Source of the DNA: Cyclostephanos tholiformis
Taxonomy: Eukaryota; Bacillariophyta; Thalassiosirophyceae; Thalassiosirales; Thalassiosiraceae
NCBI GenBank assembly: GCA_036939975.1
Contig: JALLPB010001386.1
Coordinates: 1 to 10,076 of the forward strand
Direction of reading: 5' to 3'
DNA: 10,076 nucleotides
In this document: in pieces, positions 1 to 7,249 of the stretch
How the letters are laid out: every line of letters starts with the position of its first letter
Numbering within the stretch: position 1 is the stretch's first letter
Notes under the pieces: model-generated
Databases searched by the model: none
Told to the model about the DNA's origin: nothing
Seen by the model: the letters and a program-made list of their open reading frames with translations, nothing else
Made by a program: the position numbers and the translations under genes

Positions 1-575
1 TCCGAGCACAGCAGGCCCGACGCCTCGTTCGACGGCACGGTAACGAACGCGTACCCACCGTTCGATAGGAAGCAATCGATCACCGTTATGCCTCCCTTTT
101 CGAACACGTCCCGTATCGACGCGTACGTCGCATCATCCGGGAGGTTATCCACGTACAACTTCGTGTTGTGGTCGTAGTCGGCGGCGTGGTCATTGCATGG
201 AACGACGTCGGTCTCCCCCCCCCCGTCCGCGGAGTGGGAGTAGGCTCGGATCGACGATGATAATGACGACGACGAAGATTTCGACGACGAGATCCCATGG
301 TCCGATCGATGACGAACGACGGCGAGGGATATGTCGGCATCGTCGCGCGAAGGCGATGTTATCGACGCCATCGTCGTCGTCGTCGATGTCGATGACATCA
401 TCGACATCGACGACGAATGATGATGCCCGAATCTAGTAGCCGCCGCGGCGACGATCCTCGTCGTTGGGGAGGCCGTCGATGTGCCGGCAACGCCGGAGCC
501 GCCGCCGCCGCGGCGCGGGACGTGCGTCGCGAGCAGCGCGCCCAATCGCCTGTGGAGGTGGTGGGCGAAGGGCAT
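1..575 (-). CDS. RRM RNA-binding protein, N-terminal part, runs off window
   Basis: A minus-strand frame stays open from the ATG at 575 to the window edge (191 residues, no stop seen). Residues about 138-191 form the first part of an RNA recognition motif: RNP2 is LYVDNL at 140-145 and RNP1 is GGYAFVTV at 173-180, with the usual spacing and the aromatic residues Y141, Y175 and F177 that stack on RNA. The N-terminus (MPFAHHLHRRLGALLATHV) is basic, amphipathic and free of acidic residues, like a mitochondrial or other organellar presequence; that is inference. Residues about 50-125 are Ser/Thr/Met-rich low complexity encoded by CGT/CGA repeats. The start is supported by an A/T-rich context (caaaataataATG); a TATA-like gtatataa lies only 18-25 bases upstream. 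Further RRMs probably lie beyond the left edge, as in splicing-factor-like proteins. The domain call is firm, the exact start less so, and an intron in the repeat region cannot be excluded. Confidence 0.75.
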   Translation of the reverse strand, partial: MPFAHHLHRRLGALLATHVPRRGGGGSGVAGTSTASPTTRIVAAAATRFGHHHSSSMSMMSSTSTTTTMASITSPSRDDADISLAVVRHRSDHGISSSKSSSSSLSSSIRAYSHSADGGGETDVVPCNDHAADYDHNTKLYVDNLPDDATYASIRDVFEKGGITVIDCFLSNGGYAFVTVPSNEASGLLCS

Positions 576-1198
576 TATTATTTTGTTGCGCGGTATATAA
601 TTACCTATTATTATCCGATAGAGACCGATTGTAATATTTTTACTATCATATACAATGCACGTGTGCGAAGGGGGGGGAGGGGAGAGAGGGGAGGCGGCGG
701 CGACGGCGGCGACTAACTTCTACCCTCCTCTATAGATGTAGCGCCTATGGGCTCTGGGGATGCCGTCGGATAAGCAGTTTTGTTTTTAAGTAGGGGGGGG
801 GGGATCAAAAAAAGGAGGAAGAAAGTTTTGGAGGCGGCGGCGGGCGTTTGTTGCGACAACGTACAGACCCCAATGACAGGACGGTGCAACAATAATTCAT
901 TCCATACCTACATACCTATTATTATCCTCTCCATGAAATAGTAGGAATTTTTACAGGGATCGTCGAACGGGGGAACAGGAGAGAGAGGGAAAGGGAACAT
1001 AAAAATCTCGGAGGGGCTGATGCCGTAGAGTCGCTACCGCCGGGGCCGAAAGTCATCCCCCCCCCACCTTGGCTTTCCCCCCCTCCATCTCGCCCTTCCG
1101 CGGAGGGTGTTAGTGCTCCAAAAGGGAACAAGATTAAACAAATTAAGGGGGAATCCAAAATATTTGCCGAATGTAACGAATAGTAACGTAATATTATC
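576..1198. promoter_or_regulatory. Divergent intergenic region between RRM gene and receptor gene
   Basis: These 623 bases separate two genes transcribed away from each other, so both promoters should lie here. On the left are AT-rich stretches with TATA-like sequence (592-606). A purine/G-rich block at about 666-716 has several runs of four or more G and could fold into a G-quadruplex. There are further G or C runs near 794-803 and 1056-1065. The last 80 bases before the receptor ATG are AT-rich. Open frames crossing this stretch on both strands are proline/arginine low complexity and do not look coding. No specific transcription factor site is claimed. Confidence 0.4.
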
Positions 1199-2494
1199 AT
1201 GGCATCCACCCTCGCCCAGCAGATGGCGGTGGCGATCGCGCCGAAATTCACGGCGGGACTGTCCACCTTGGGATCCATCGCGACGATATTTCTCATATTG
1301 CGTCGTCGTACTCCCGGGAACAACGGCAACGGCAGCGGCAATACCGGCGGGGGCGGCGGTGGGGGTAGAAGCAGGAGATATTCCAATGAACGCGGGAGGG
1401 GACACGGCACCTACCATCGTCTCGTCCTAGGGATGAGCGTGTGCTGCCTCTCGTCCTCCGTCGCTTGGTTCTTCACCACGTGGCCCATACCACGCGATAC
1501 GACCGGCGTGTACGGCGCGATCGGGACGCAACGCACGTGCACCGCCCAGGGATTCTTCGCCCAATTCAGTCTGAGCTCGGTCATGTACAACGCGTCTCTG
1601 TCGGTCTATTACGCGTTGGTCATCGTGTACGGTTGGACGGAACGTAGGATTGTAAGTATCGAGCCTTACATACACCTCCATGCCATATCCTGGGGATTAT
1701 TCACCGGCATCGCTTGCATAGGATTGGGACTTTTCAATCAGGTCGGGTGGGATTGCTGGATCAGCGCATACCCCATCGGGTGCGCGGAGACCTGGAAGAA
1801 TAGGAACTCCGTCGGCGATGATATCACGACGACGACGACGACGACATGCACTCGAGGGGACAACGGATCCATCTACCAGTGGGCCTTCTACTACGCGCCG
1901 TTGTGGGTTGTCATCATAGTGGTCATGCTGCTGATGCGGTCGGTATACACGTCCGTTAGGAGGCAGGAGATGGTCATGGAGAGAGGACAGTTCATACTGA
2001 ACGACGATCGGGATAGATTGAAAAAGTCAAGGCAGATCGCGATACAGGCAGCGTATTACGTCGGCGCGTTCTACGTAACTTGGTTCTTCCCCACTATCTT
2101 CCAGATCGTGCTAGTTACGAGCGGCGAGGTTTATTTCCCATTGCTAATCCTTACCGCGTTCTTCGTTCCGATACAGGGATTGTTGAACTTGATCGTATTC
2201 GTTCGTCCGAAGTACGGTCGATACCTGAGGAATAATCCGGATCAATCCATGATCCTCGCTTGGTTTCGCATGCTATCCGACGAACTCGGTGGCCGCGGGA
2301 ACGGATCGTCCGAGCCAGCTGTACCCTCGGCTAGAAGGTGTTCGTCTAGATTTTCGTGGAGACCTTCCTACCTCAAGCGCTCGTCGACGGAGGAAATATC
2401 GATGGATAAACGGCCCGCTGCCGCTCCCGACTCCGTCGCCGCCGAGAAGTTGGAGGATGGCCAAGAAATCGCTCTTAATCATGACGATACGTGA
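1199..2494 (+). CDS. Seven-transmembrane GPCR-like receptor
   Basis: An intact 431-residue protein with ATG at 1199 and TGA at 2492. Seven hydrophobic segments are visible at about residues 14-34, 73-94, 115-146, 159-181, 229-250, 280-307 and 311-336. The layout fits a G-protein-coupled receptor with the N-terminus outside. C114 at the top of helix 3 and C186, C195 or C217 in the second extracellular loop could form the usual disulfide. Helix 3 ends in YGWTERR rather than a DRY motif, and helix 7 ends in PIQGLLNLIVFVRPKYGRY, resembling the helix 7 of cAMP-receptor and secretin-like receptors. N222-G-S in loop 2 is a glycosylation sequon. The first intracellular loop holds a Gly-rich insert (about 40-56), and loop 2 has a Thr run (210-216) from an ACG repeat. 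The tail (about 350-431) is Ser/Arg-rich, suitable for phosphorylation. Diatoms encode many such receptors. Ligand and G protein are unknown, and the exact receptor class is not settled. Confidence 0.85.
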   Translation: MASTLAQQMAVAIAPKFTAGLSTLGSIATIFLILRRRTPGNNGNGSGNTGGGGGGGRSRRYSNERGRGHGTYHRLVLGMSVCCLSSSVAWFFTTWPIPRDTTGVYGAIGTQRTCTAQGFFAQFSLSSVMYNASLSVYYALVIVYGWTERRIVSIEPYIHLHAISWGLFTGIACIGLGLFNQVGWDCWISAYPIGCAETWKNRNSVGDDITTTTTTTCTRGDNGSIYQWAFYYAPLWVVIIVVMLLMRSVYTSVRRQEMVMERGQFILNDDRDRLKKSRQIAIQAAYYVGAFYVTWFFPTIFQIVLVTSGEVYFPLLILTAFFVPIQGLLNLIVFVRPKYGRYLRNNPDQSMILAWFRMLSDELGGRGNGSSEPAVPSARRCSSRFSWRPSYLKRSSTEEISMDKRPAAAPDSVAAEKLEDGQEIALNHDDT

Positions 2495-3889
2495 TAATAT
2501 ATTTTTGCCGCCATCATACTTGGCACGGTCGTTCTTAAAGATCGCATCATATGCCGCCACCGGAGTGGCCCCCCCTTGCGTAACAGGAGGGAGGAGGGGC
2601 GCACTCGGTCGTGATGGGGAATCACCATATACGTAAAAATTGCAAACCTCTTGCTCATTAAAAAGCCGACCTCATACGATTTCGACTACTTGTTACTACT
2701 TTCTATATATTGAACGCCGCCATACTGCATCATAAACGTCTACTGCTAAGATGCAGCGTCATCAGGCAGTGCCACCACTGAGGGCTGATGGGAATCATTG
2801 CAACCTTGGCGGGCGTTAGTCCCGGGATGATAGGGATCGTGCGAATAGTATCAAGTGTTCAAATTATTTAGCTGGGTTGTTAGGTGTTGGAAAGGATTCA
2901 CCTCTTTCCATAAACGGTCGCAAATTCCCAGAAGAGCTCAACAGCTCACCGACGTTCGTCCTTTGTCGCCAATGTCATCGTCGTTGACGTTGACGTCTCC
3001 ATCCGCCGCGTCTTCGAATCCCGTCGACCCACCTTGATTTCCCGCTTCCGTCGACAGCCACATCCACGGACGACATCGACATCATCGTCATTCCCGAACT
3101 TCACGGTGCTGATCGTAGTCGTCATATCATCGCGGCGATCGTCGCCATCGCGTCCCTCCCCTCACCCCCCGTAGGCGCATGTGAATTAAGTGTCACCGTC
3201 GTCCGCGCCTCGATAGACGTGTCGGACGGTCATTGATGACGACGACGATGTCATTGAAGATGAAGATAAAGAAATAGGTGATGACGACGACAACGATGAG
3301 AATGCCACGTGAATGGTCCGTCGCACGTCGCGAATATAGAAACGGTCCCCTTCTCGTTGATCGACATCAACGACGAATTGGGGGGGGGGGGATGGCTAAA
3401 GACTAGACGCCAGGATGGAGTCGACCCCTTGAGCTGTCGTCGATGTAGATGTCCAGATTGGTTTTTTGCCCCCCCCCCCATCCGTGACGGATCCAGCACT
3501 ATCATCGGCGGCGGATGGCGAATTCGCCTGACAATGACAGGCCTTGATCTCCTCGAGGTGGCATTTGTTCATGGCCGGGGCCCTCCTCTGTGGCGGCCAT
3601 GGTCCTCACAAAAATGAATAGGGAGATTTCAGATTTCAATCTCTCGTATCTTCAACGGGGGAACGAGACTTGCCATACAATGTCAGCATCACATCTTCAT
3701 GTTGTGTTGATTTCTGGAATGTGATATCCTATCCCCCCCCCCCCCCCCCCCCCCCCCCCATCAACATGATGAACAGATCAACAAAAGAACTTGCAACTCC
3801 CGAAAAAGCAATCTGATTCGTAGGGGTGTCATAGGTTTTTTACTTGCCCAAAATTTGTTTTGATTGGGCATTCATTGGGGGGAATAAAA
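2495..3889. other. Gene-poor spacer, low complexity
   Basis: No convincing gene is seen in these roughly 1.4 kb. Short open frames (such as 2855-3037 plus, 3309-3617 plus and 3251-3505 minus) have non-ATG starts or are built from repeats. The first 150 bases should include the 3' untranslated region of the receptor gene. From about 3080 to 3370 the sequence is rich in GAC/GTC trinucleotides. Runs of G or C occur at 3379-3388 and 3470-3479, and a 27-base C run lies at 3733-3759. Positions 3760-3889 should contain the promoter of the gene starting at 3890. Confidence 0.5.
3733..3759. repeat. Poly-C run, 27 bases
   Basis: Uninterrupted run of 27 C residues. Its exact length is likely unreliable in sequencing. 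On the minus strand it is a G27 tract that can form quadruplex structures; on the plus strand it can form an i-motif at low pH. Confidence 0.95.
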
Positions 3890-4219
3890 ATGGTGAGTGA
3901 GTCATGGGAAAATGAGAAGCAGAAGAGAAATGTGCCTGGCTTTTGGCGTGGAAACACTCTCGCCCAATCATGCAACAACCCACCACATAAAACGAGCAAA
4001 AGCTTCTTGAACATGTTCGCTCGTGATCCATTAGTTGCAGTGGTGGCGTTAGGGGTGAGTTGCACTTTGGTTCTTGCAATCTGGCTGTTCGTCCTGCTCA
4101 TCGGGCACTTGGTGGACAGGATGGTTGACTTGTGTCTGAATTGGTTTGATCCAGAGGTCAAACTCCCTCCTGTCGAACCGCGGTATTTCTTTTGGTTGGT
4201 CCACGACGCCATCGAGGCC

Positions 4220-5015
4220 GATGACGTCAAGGAGGATGGCGGATCCAAACAGCGACCTGAGAATGCGCGGCTCCCGACAATTGTGGAGGAGGGGAGGATG
4301 AAGACGGAGAAGAGGAGGATGGCGAGGAGGAAGATGAAAGGGCTGGTAGCGCGGATGGGACTGTGGAGGAGGAGACCTCCATTGAAACTAGCGAGACGGA
4401 ATGGACTGTGGAGGACAAGGATGGCTACCTAGCCGGGGTTGCAATCGTGACTGGCGGTGCGGCCGTGAGTGTTGAGGAGGAAGATGGCTTCTGGACTGCG
4501 GAGGACGAGGATTGCTCCGTCATCAGTGTTGAGGAGGAAGATGGCTTCTGGATTGTGAATGAGGATTGCTCCATCATCATTCTTCCCCCAGGATTTGCGA
4601 CCCTTGGTGCACTCCTGTCTGCTCTTAACGTCGATGCAAGAGATGCTTATGCCTCTCCTGTTGCTAAGGCAACAAAGAAAAGGAAGAGGAATACACACAC
4701 GACCATTCCAGATGCCACATTGGCTGTGTCGCTGCCAAAGAAGAAGAGCAGGACTGACGGCCGGGCCGGGACTGTGGAGGAGGAGGATGGCAAAATCTTT
4801 GCTCCTAACGATGAGGATAGCTCGGTGATGGATGTGCTCTTGGCCGTGGCAGCCAAACTGAGGATGATCATGGCCAACGAGACTGGTGGCGTGGCTGATA
4901 TGGACTGGGAATGGACTGTGGATGAGGATGGCTGCCTAGCAGGGGATGACGTTGAGAAGGATGGTGGATCCAAACGACCTGCTGGGAATGAGCGACTCTT
5001 GACAATTGTGGAGGA
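4220..5015 (+). repeat. Dispersed 70-bp duplicated module (4220-4290 and 4945-5015)
   Basis: Two diverged copies share gatgacgt, ggatccaaa, cgacct and gacaattgtggagga in the same order. Both encode DDV-x-x-DGGSK-x-RP-x-N-x-R-L-x-TIVEE when each is read in its own open frame. Similarity kept at the protein level suggests the duplication arose in coding sequence, and it shows which frame is ancestral on each side of the frame change near 4290. Confidence 0.85.
4468..4578 (+). repeat. Tandem duplication in the acidic tail, 57-bp and 54-bp units
   Basis: Units at 4468-4524 and 4525-4578 are nearly identical, each coding for SVEEEDGFW followed by a second acidic stretch and EDCS. The second unit is one codon shorter, so the frame is kept. 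Such in-frame expansion is typical of fast-evolving acidic repeat proteins. Confidence 0.9.
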
Positions 5016-5054
5016 AGATGGAGAGGAAGAAGATGAGAGGATACCGGTTTTTTT

Positions 5055-5208
5055 GGTTCTAGAATAAAATGGTTCTACCCCCTAGAACCGCTCTAAATTG
5101 ACAAACAATAAAGAATTTTAATATCAGAAAAGGTTTTCATTTTCCTTTCTCTAATTAAGAACGTGTTCTAAAATAATCTAGGACAAAGAACCATTTTATT
5201 CTAGAACC
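5055..5208. mobile_element. Short element with 22-bp perfect terminal inverted repeats
   Basis: The left arm 5055-5076 (ggttctagaata to ggttct) is the exact reverse complement of the right arm 5187-5208. Further in, a cctaga block recurs at matching distance on each arm. The left arm carries a local palindrome (ggttcta at 5071-5077, tagaacc at 5083-5089, five-C loop). The 154-bp body is AT-rich, unlike its flanks, and encodes nothing, which fits a miniature inverted-repeat transposable element. No clear target-site duplication is visible. It interrupts the acidic-repeat gene, supplies a TAA stop at 5065-5067 and contains AATAAA polyadenylation-like sequence at 5063-5068 and 5107-5112. The host frame is the same on both sides. 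A ctaac followed by gatgag at 5212-5229 would also suit a branch point and 3' splice site, so an intron derived from the element is possible. Confidence 0.7.
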
Positions 5209-5471
5209 ATTCTAACTTTTATCGATGAGAGCACTGGTGACGCGTCCAGGACTGTGGAGGACGATGAGTGCCTGACCATGACTCTGGAGGAGGATGGCAT
5301 CACCACTGGAGGAAATGTTGACGAGGCCACCGTCGTGCATGAGGTCTCGGCTCGATCAATTCCAGCCGAGCCCCGGCGGTCTGCGCAGATTGCTGCTCGG
5401 ATGCGTGCCACCTTTCAACCGAGATGATCTGCGAGGATTGCAGCACGGTTGATGAGAGTAGTGTGAAAAAA

Positions 5472-5543
5472 AAGGGTGGCACCTCTTTAAGCAGTGTTAG
5501 AGGGGAGCATCCTCTGTTAAAAACTGCCAAGGGTGGCACCTCT
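5472..5543 (+). repeat. 15-bp direct repeat around a small palindrome
   Basis: aagggtggcacctct occurs at 5472-5486 and again at 5529-5543. Between them agagg (5499-5503) and cctct (5511-5515) can pair. The core ggtggcac also appears inverted (gtgccacc) at 5405-5412. Function is unknown; it lies just after the end of the acidic-repeat gene. Confidence 0.6.
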
Positions 5544-5570
5544 GAATACCATCAATCGGAAGGATAGGAT

Positions 5571-5876
5571 GTGGGGCCGTATGGGGGTAGTGAAGATGGC
5601 GGGCACGGCGGGGTGCACCACTCAAGGAGGGGCGTGCTGAATATTTATGATACCGTCGGTCTGGACAGTGGTCAAATGAACGTCGTCGCAGAAGCATTTG
5701 AGGCTGGCGAGAGGACTCGATCCCCTGTCTATCACGACCTCGTTCAATACCGCGAATCACGACAAGTGCGATCTGTCGATGCGGAATATACAACAATCAA
5801 ACCTCATGCGCATGGAAATGCATATCTGATCATTATTGCTGAACGCGAGTGGCTGCCTCTTGTTGTACGCAAGTGA
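5571..5876 (+). other. Unclassified open frame, possible gene fragment
   Basis: A 101-codon plus-strand frame opens just after a TAG at 5565 and ends at TGA 5874. It has no early ATG (the first is about codon 37). Its second half ([20 protein letters not shown] and onward) has mixed composition without repeats and reads more like protein than its minus-strand counterparts. It may be the 3' exon or a relic of a gene that starts in the disrupted region to the left. No family is recognised, and it overlaps the minus-strand frame ending at 5804 by 73 bases, so only one of the two is likely real there. Confidence 0.25.
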
Positions 5877-6382
5877 TTGTTTGCACGTTGCGATATCTTG
5901 AGCACCCCCCCGCCATCCCCGTCCACCGCATCGTTGTTATCGTCGATATCATTATCGTCACCATGGTTGTCATCGTCATTCGCATCTCGTAATCCGAGCG
6001 AGGACATTATCGCCTCCAGCATCTCATCCTTCAAGAAAGGCGTAAGGGAGCCCATGGCAATATCGGCGACACGCGACCGGACCCCAGGATGGCTAAGAGG
6101 TAGGCATCCCCTCGTACCGCCAACACCTCCCCCCGAACGATCCTCGCCGCCATCGTTGTTATTGTCGTTTGCGATCATGCCGTATTTGTCGTTGTCATCG
6201 TCGTCGTCGTTAACGCACGTTATCGAATTGATCAACAGCTGATTGCTAGAACCGAATCCAGGCATCAGCCTCGGGTAGAATGATTGTATCATCGGACTAT
6301 CGAAATCGACGAAGCCGCCGTGATGATTCGTCAGATCCCTCACCAGCGTCGAATTGACGAGCCTCTGCACACCCATGTCCAT
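5804..6382 (-). CDS. Hypothetical protein or 3' exon with Asp/Asn-rich tracts
   Basis: A 192-codon minus-strand frame with ATG at 6382. It mixes ordinary-looking segments (LVNSTLVRDLTNHHGGFVDF, SFYPRLMPGFGSSNQLLINS, VADIAMGSLTPFLKDEMLEA) with Asp/Asn-rich runs coded by CGT repeats on the plus strand. The segment SLTPFLKDEMLEAIMSSLGL is likely helical. The frame continues upstream of the ATG as HRRKTIAHL, back to a TGA near 6430, so the ATG may not be the true start. A candidate intron at 6443-6365 would join it to an upstream frame. No family is recognised. A plus-strand frame in the same interval is Ser/Pro-rich and looks like a shadow. Confidence 0.4.
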   Translation of the reverse strand: MDMGVQRLVNSTLVRDLTNHHGGFVDFDSPMIQSFYPRLMPGFGSSNQLLINSITCVNDDDDDNDKYGMIANDNNNDGGEDRSGGGVGGTRGCLPLSHPGVRSRVADIAMGSLTPFLKDEMLEAIMSSLGLRDANDDDNHGDDNDIDDNNDAVDGDGGGVLKISQRANNHLRTTRGSHSRSAIMIRYAFPCA

Positions 6383-6443
6383 GAGATGTGCGATCGTCTT
6401 GCGGCGATGGATAGTGATAGTAGCTCATCCTCGCTGCACTCAC
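6365..6443 (-). other. Candidate 79-base intron
   Basis: On the minus strand a good donor (ctc|gtgagt, intron beginning at 6443) and an acceptor (gtgcag|agg, intron ending at 6365) bracket 79 bases containing an in-frame stop. Splicing would join the upstream frame ending AVVPAPAVLML to RLVNSTLVRDL, phase 0 on both sides. The acceptor lacks a good pyrimidine tract. This is a proposal, not a demonstrated intron. Confidence 0.25.
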
Positions 6444-6484
6444 GAGCATCAGCACGGCAGGGGCGGGTACGACGGCACGACCAC

Positions 6485-7060
6485 AAATGCCATCGTCAAC
6501 AACGACGACTCCTTCGACGACGTCAACATCATCAATTCTCCTCCACTTCCTCCTTCCATCGTCATCGTCGTCGTCGTTGCAACGAGACTCCTCCAGCTGT
6601 GGCTGGAACAGCCAATTTAACGTGATTGCGATCATCCACGATCTTCTTCCTGATCGCCTTGTGACACAAGTCACGATCGCATCACAACAGCTCAATCTTT
6701 CGCCTGCCGTTGTTCCCGTATGCGTCGACGACGACGGGGCGGTGGTGGGTGTAGGAAAAATTGTTGGTGGCACGAACGACGACGACGGCGATGATCAATT
6801 GCTCTTCGATGATGCCTTCAGAGTCATCGACGTCGAGATCCGGCGGACGCGCGACCATCGTCGTCGTAATCGTTCGATGTCGTCATCGTTCGACATCGTC
6901 GTCGTTCGACGTCTCCATCTTGTCGAGGGGGTTGGTAAGCATGTTCCTGAGGATGACAACGAGTCAAGACAACAACGACGCCGACGACGATGACGATGAT
7001 GACAATGCATGCGACGAGAAGGCATCGACTACATCCATCATCTTCATCGTCGTTGTCAGC
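6485..7060. repeat. CGT/CGA trinucleotide-rich low-complexity block
   Basis: Clusters of imperfect CGT, CGA, ATC and GAC trinucleotides at about 6485-6580, 6725-6910 and 6970-7060 give long open frames on both strands (for example 6487-6993 plus). Similar tracts occur at 362-420, 5925-6000 and 6180-6215. The frames mostly spell Ser, Asp, Arg, Thr or Val runs and should not be taken as genes without transcript support. Confidence 0.75.
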
Positions 7061-7113
7061 GTCATCGACGTGGCCACGAACGCAACCAGGAAGAGGACGA
7101 CGATCGAAGGCAT
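6964..7113 (-). CDS. Bipartite plastid-targeting presequence, orphan N-terminus
   Basis: From the ATG at 7113 the minus strand encodes MPSIVVLFLVAFVATSMTL, a clear signal-peptide hydrophobic core, followed by VVDAFSSHA and a Ser-rich stretch up to a TGA at 6966-6964. Cleavage after VDA with Phe at +1 and a Ser-rich continuation is the pattern of diatom plastid-targeting presequences (the ASAF-type motif). The mature protein is missing from this frame. The same frame resumes after the stop (LVVILRNMLTNPLDKMETSN) and meets further TGA codons at 6885-6883 and 6684-6682. A good acceptor-like sequence (tcctcag|g) ends at 6947, so an intron may remove the first stop. The gene is either intron-containing with unresolved exons or decayed. 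Confidence 0.35.
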   Translation of the reverse strand: MPSIVVLFLVAFVATSMTLTTTMKMMDVVDAFSSHALSSSSSSSASLLS

Positions 7114-7249
7114 GCCAGACGATTGTGGAGGAAAGAACAAAACACGCAGCGGAAAGCGTGAGGAAAACGATGGATCACAACGTAGAACTACCAACGGCGT
7201 AAAATATGAATGGAGGAACGGAAGAATAAACGACGACCGAGGCCCTCTC

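Larger units (their letters stand above)
3890..5427 (+). pseudogene. One-helix protein with acidic repeat tail, apparently disrupted
   Basis: The ATG at 3890 opens a frame with a basic N-terminus, one strong membrane helix at residues about 48-75 (PLVAVVALGVSCTLVLAIWL plus further hydrophobic residues) and then acidic sequence. The acidic tail is built from repeats of the type TVEEEDG or IVEEDG. Near 4290 the frame moves by one base: DDV..EDGGSK..TIVEE is read in the first frame at 4220-4290, but its homologous second copy at 4945-5015 is read in the frame open from 4261 to 5067. That second frame has no ATG near its start. It carries two lysine-rich, NLS-like clusters (KKRKR near 4680 and PKKKSR near 4740). 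At 5055-5208 an inverted-repeat element brings a TAA stop. Beyond it the same frame resumes (TVEDDE, LEEDG) and ends at TGA 5425 within a basic RRSAQIAAR-type motif. I recognise no family. It could be a pseudogene, an assembly with indel errors, or a gene with unrecognised introns. Confidence 0.6.

Noticed and set aside
922..1417. Overlapping minus-strand frames before the receptor start
   Set aside because: Proline/leucine low complexity from C-rich sequence, overlapping the first helix of the intact receptor.
3010..3030. T-loop-like ttcgaatc suggesting a tRNA
   Set aside because: Flanking bases do not pair as a T arm and no acceptor or anticodon stem could be built.
2855..3037. 60-codon plus-strand open frame
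   Set aside because: Starts with GTG, which is not expected in a eukaryotic nuclear gene, and shows no domain.
3829..4248. 139-codon minus-strand open frame
   Set aside because: Antisense to the membrane-helix exon starting at 3890, whose acidic module is conserved at protein level in a second copy; the minus frame has no such support.
4285..4300. Programmed ribosomal frameshift site
   Set aside because: No standard slippery heptamer or downstream pseudoknot could be recognised; an indel in a purine run is simpler.
5057..5066. ttctagaa in the inverted repeat as a heat-shock element
   Set aside because: It matches the nTTCnnGAAn core, but the match is short and is part of the terminal repeat; no independent reason to assign regulation.
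6682..6684. In-frame TGA as a possible selenocysteine or reassigned codon
   Set aside because: Neighbouring intact genes use TGA as stop, no SECIS-like structure was identified, and the surrounding frame is not a known selenoprotein.
6487..6993. 168-codon plus-strand open frame
   Set aside because: Mostly Ser/Thr and Arg/Asp runs from CGT repeats; it lies in exact antiparallel register with minus-strand sequence that carries a signal peptide. No recognisable domain.
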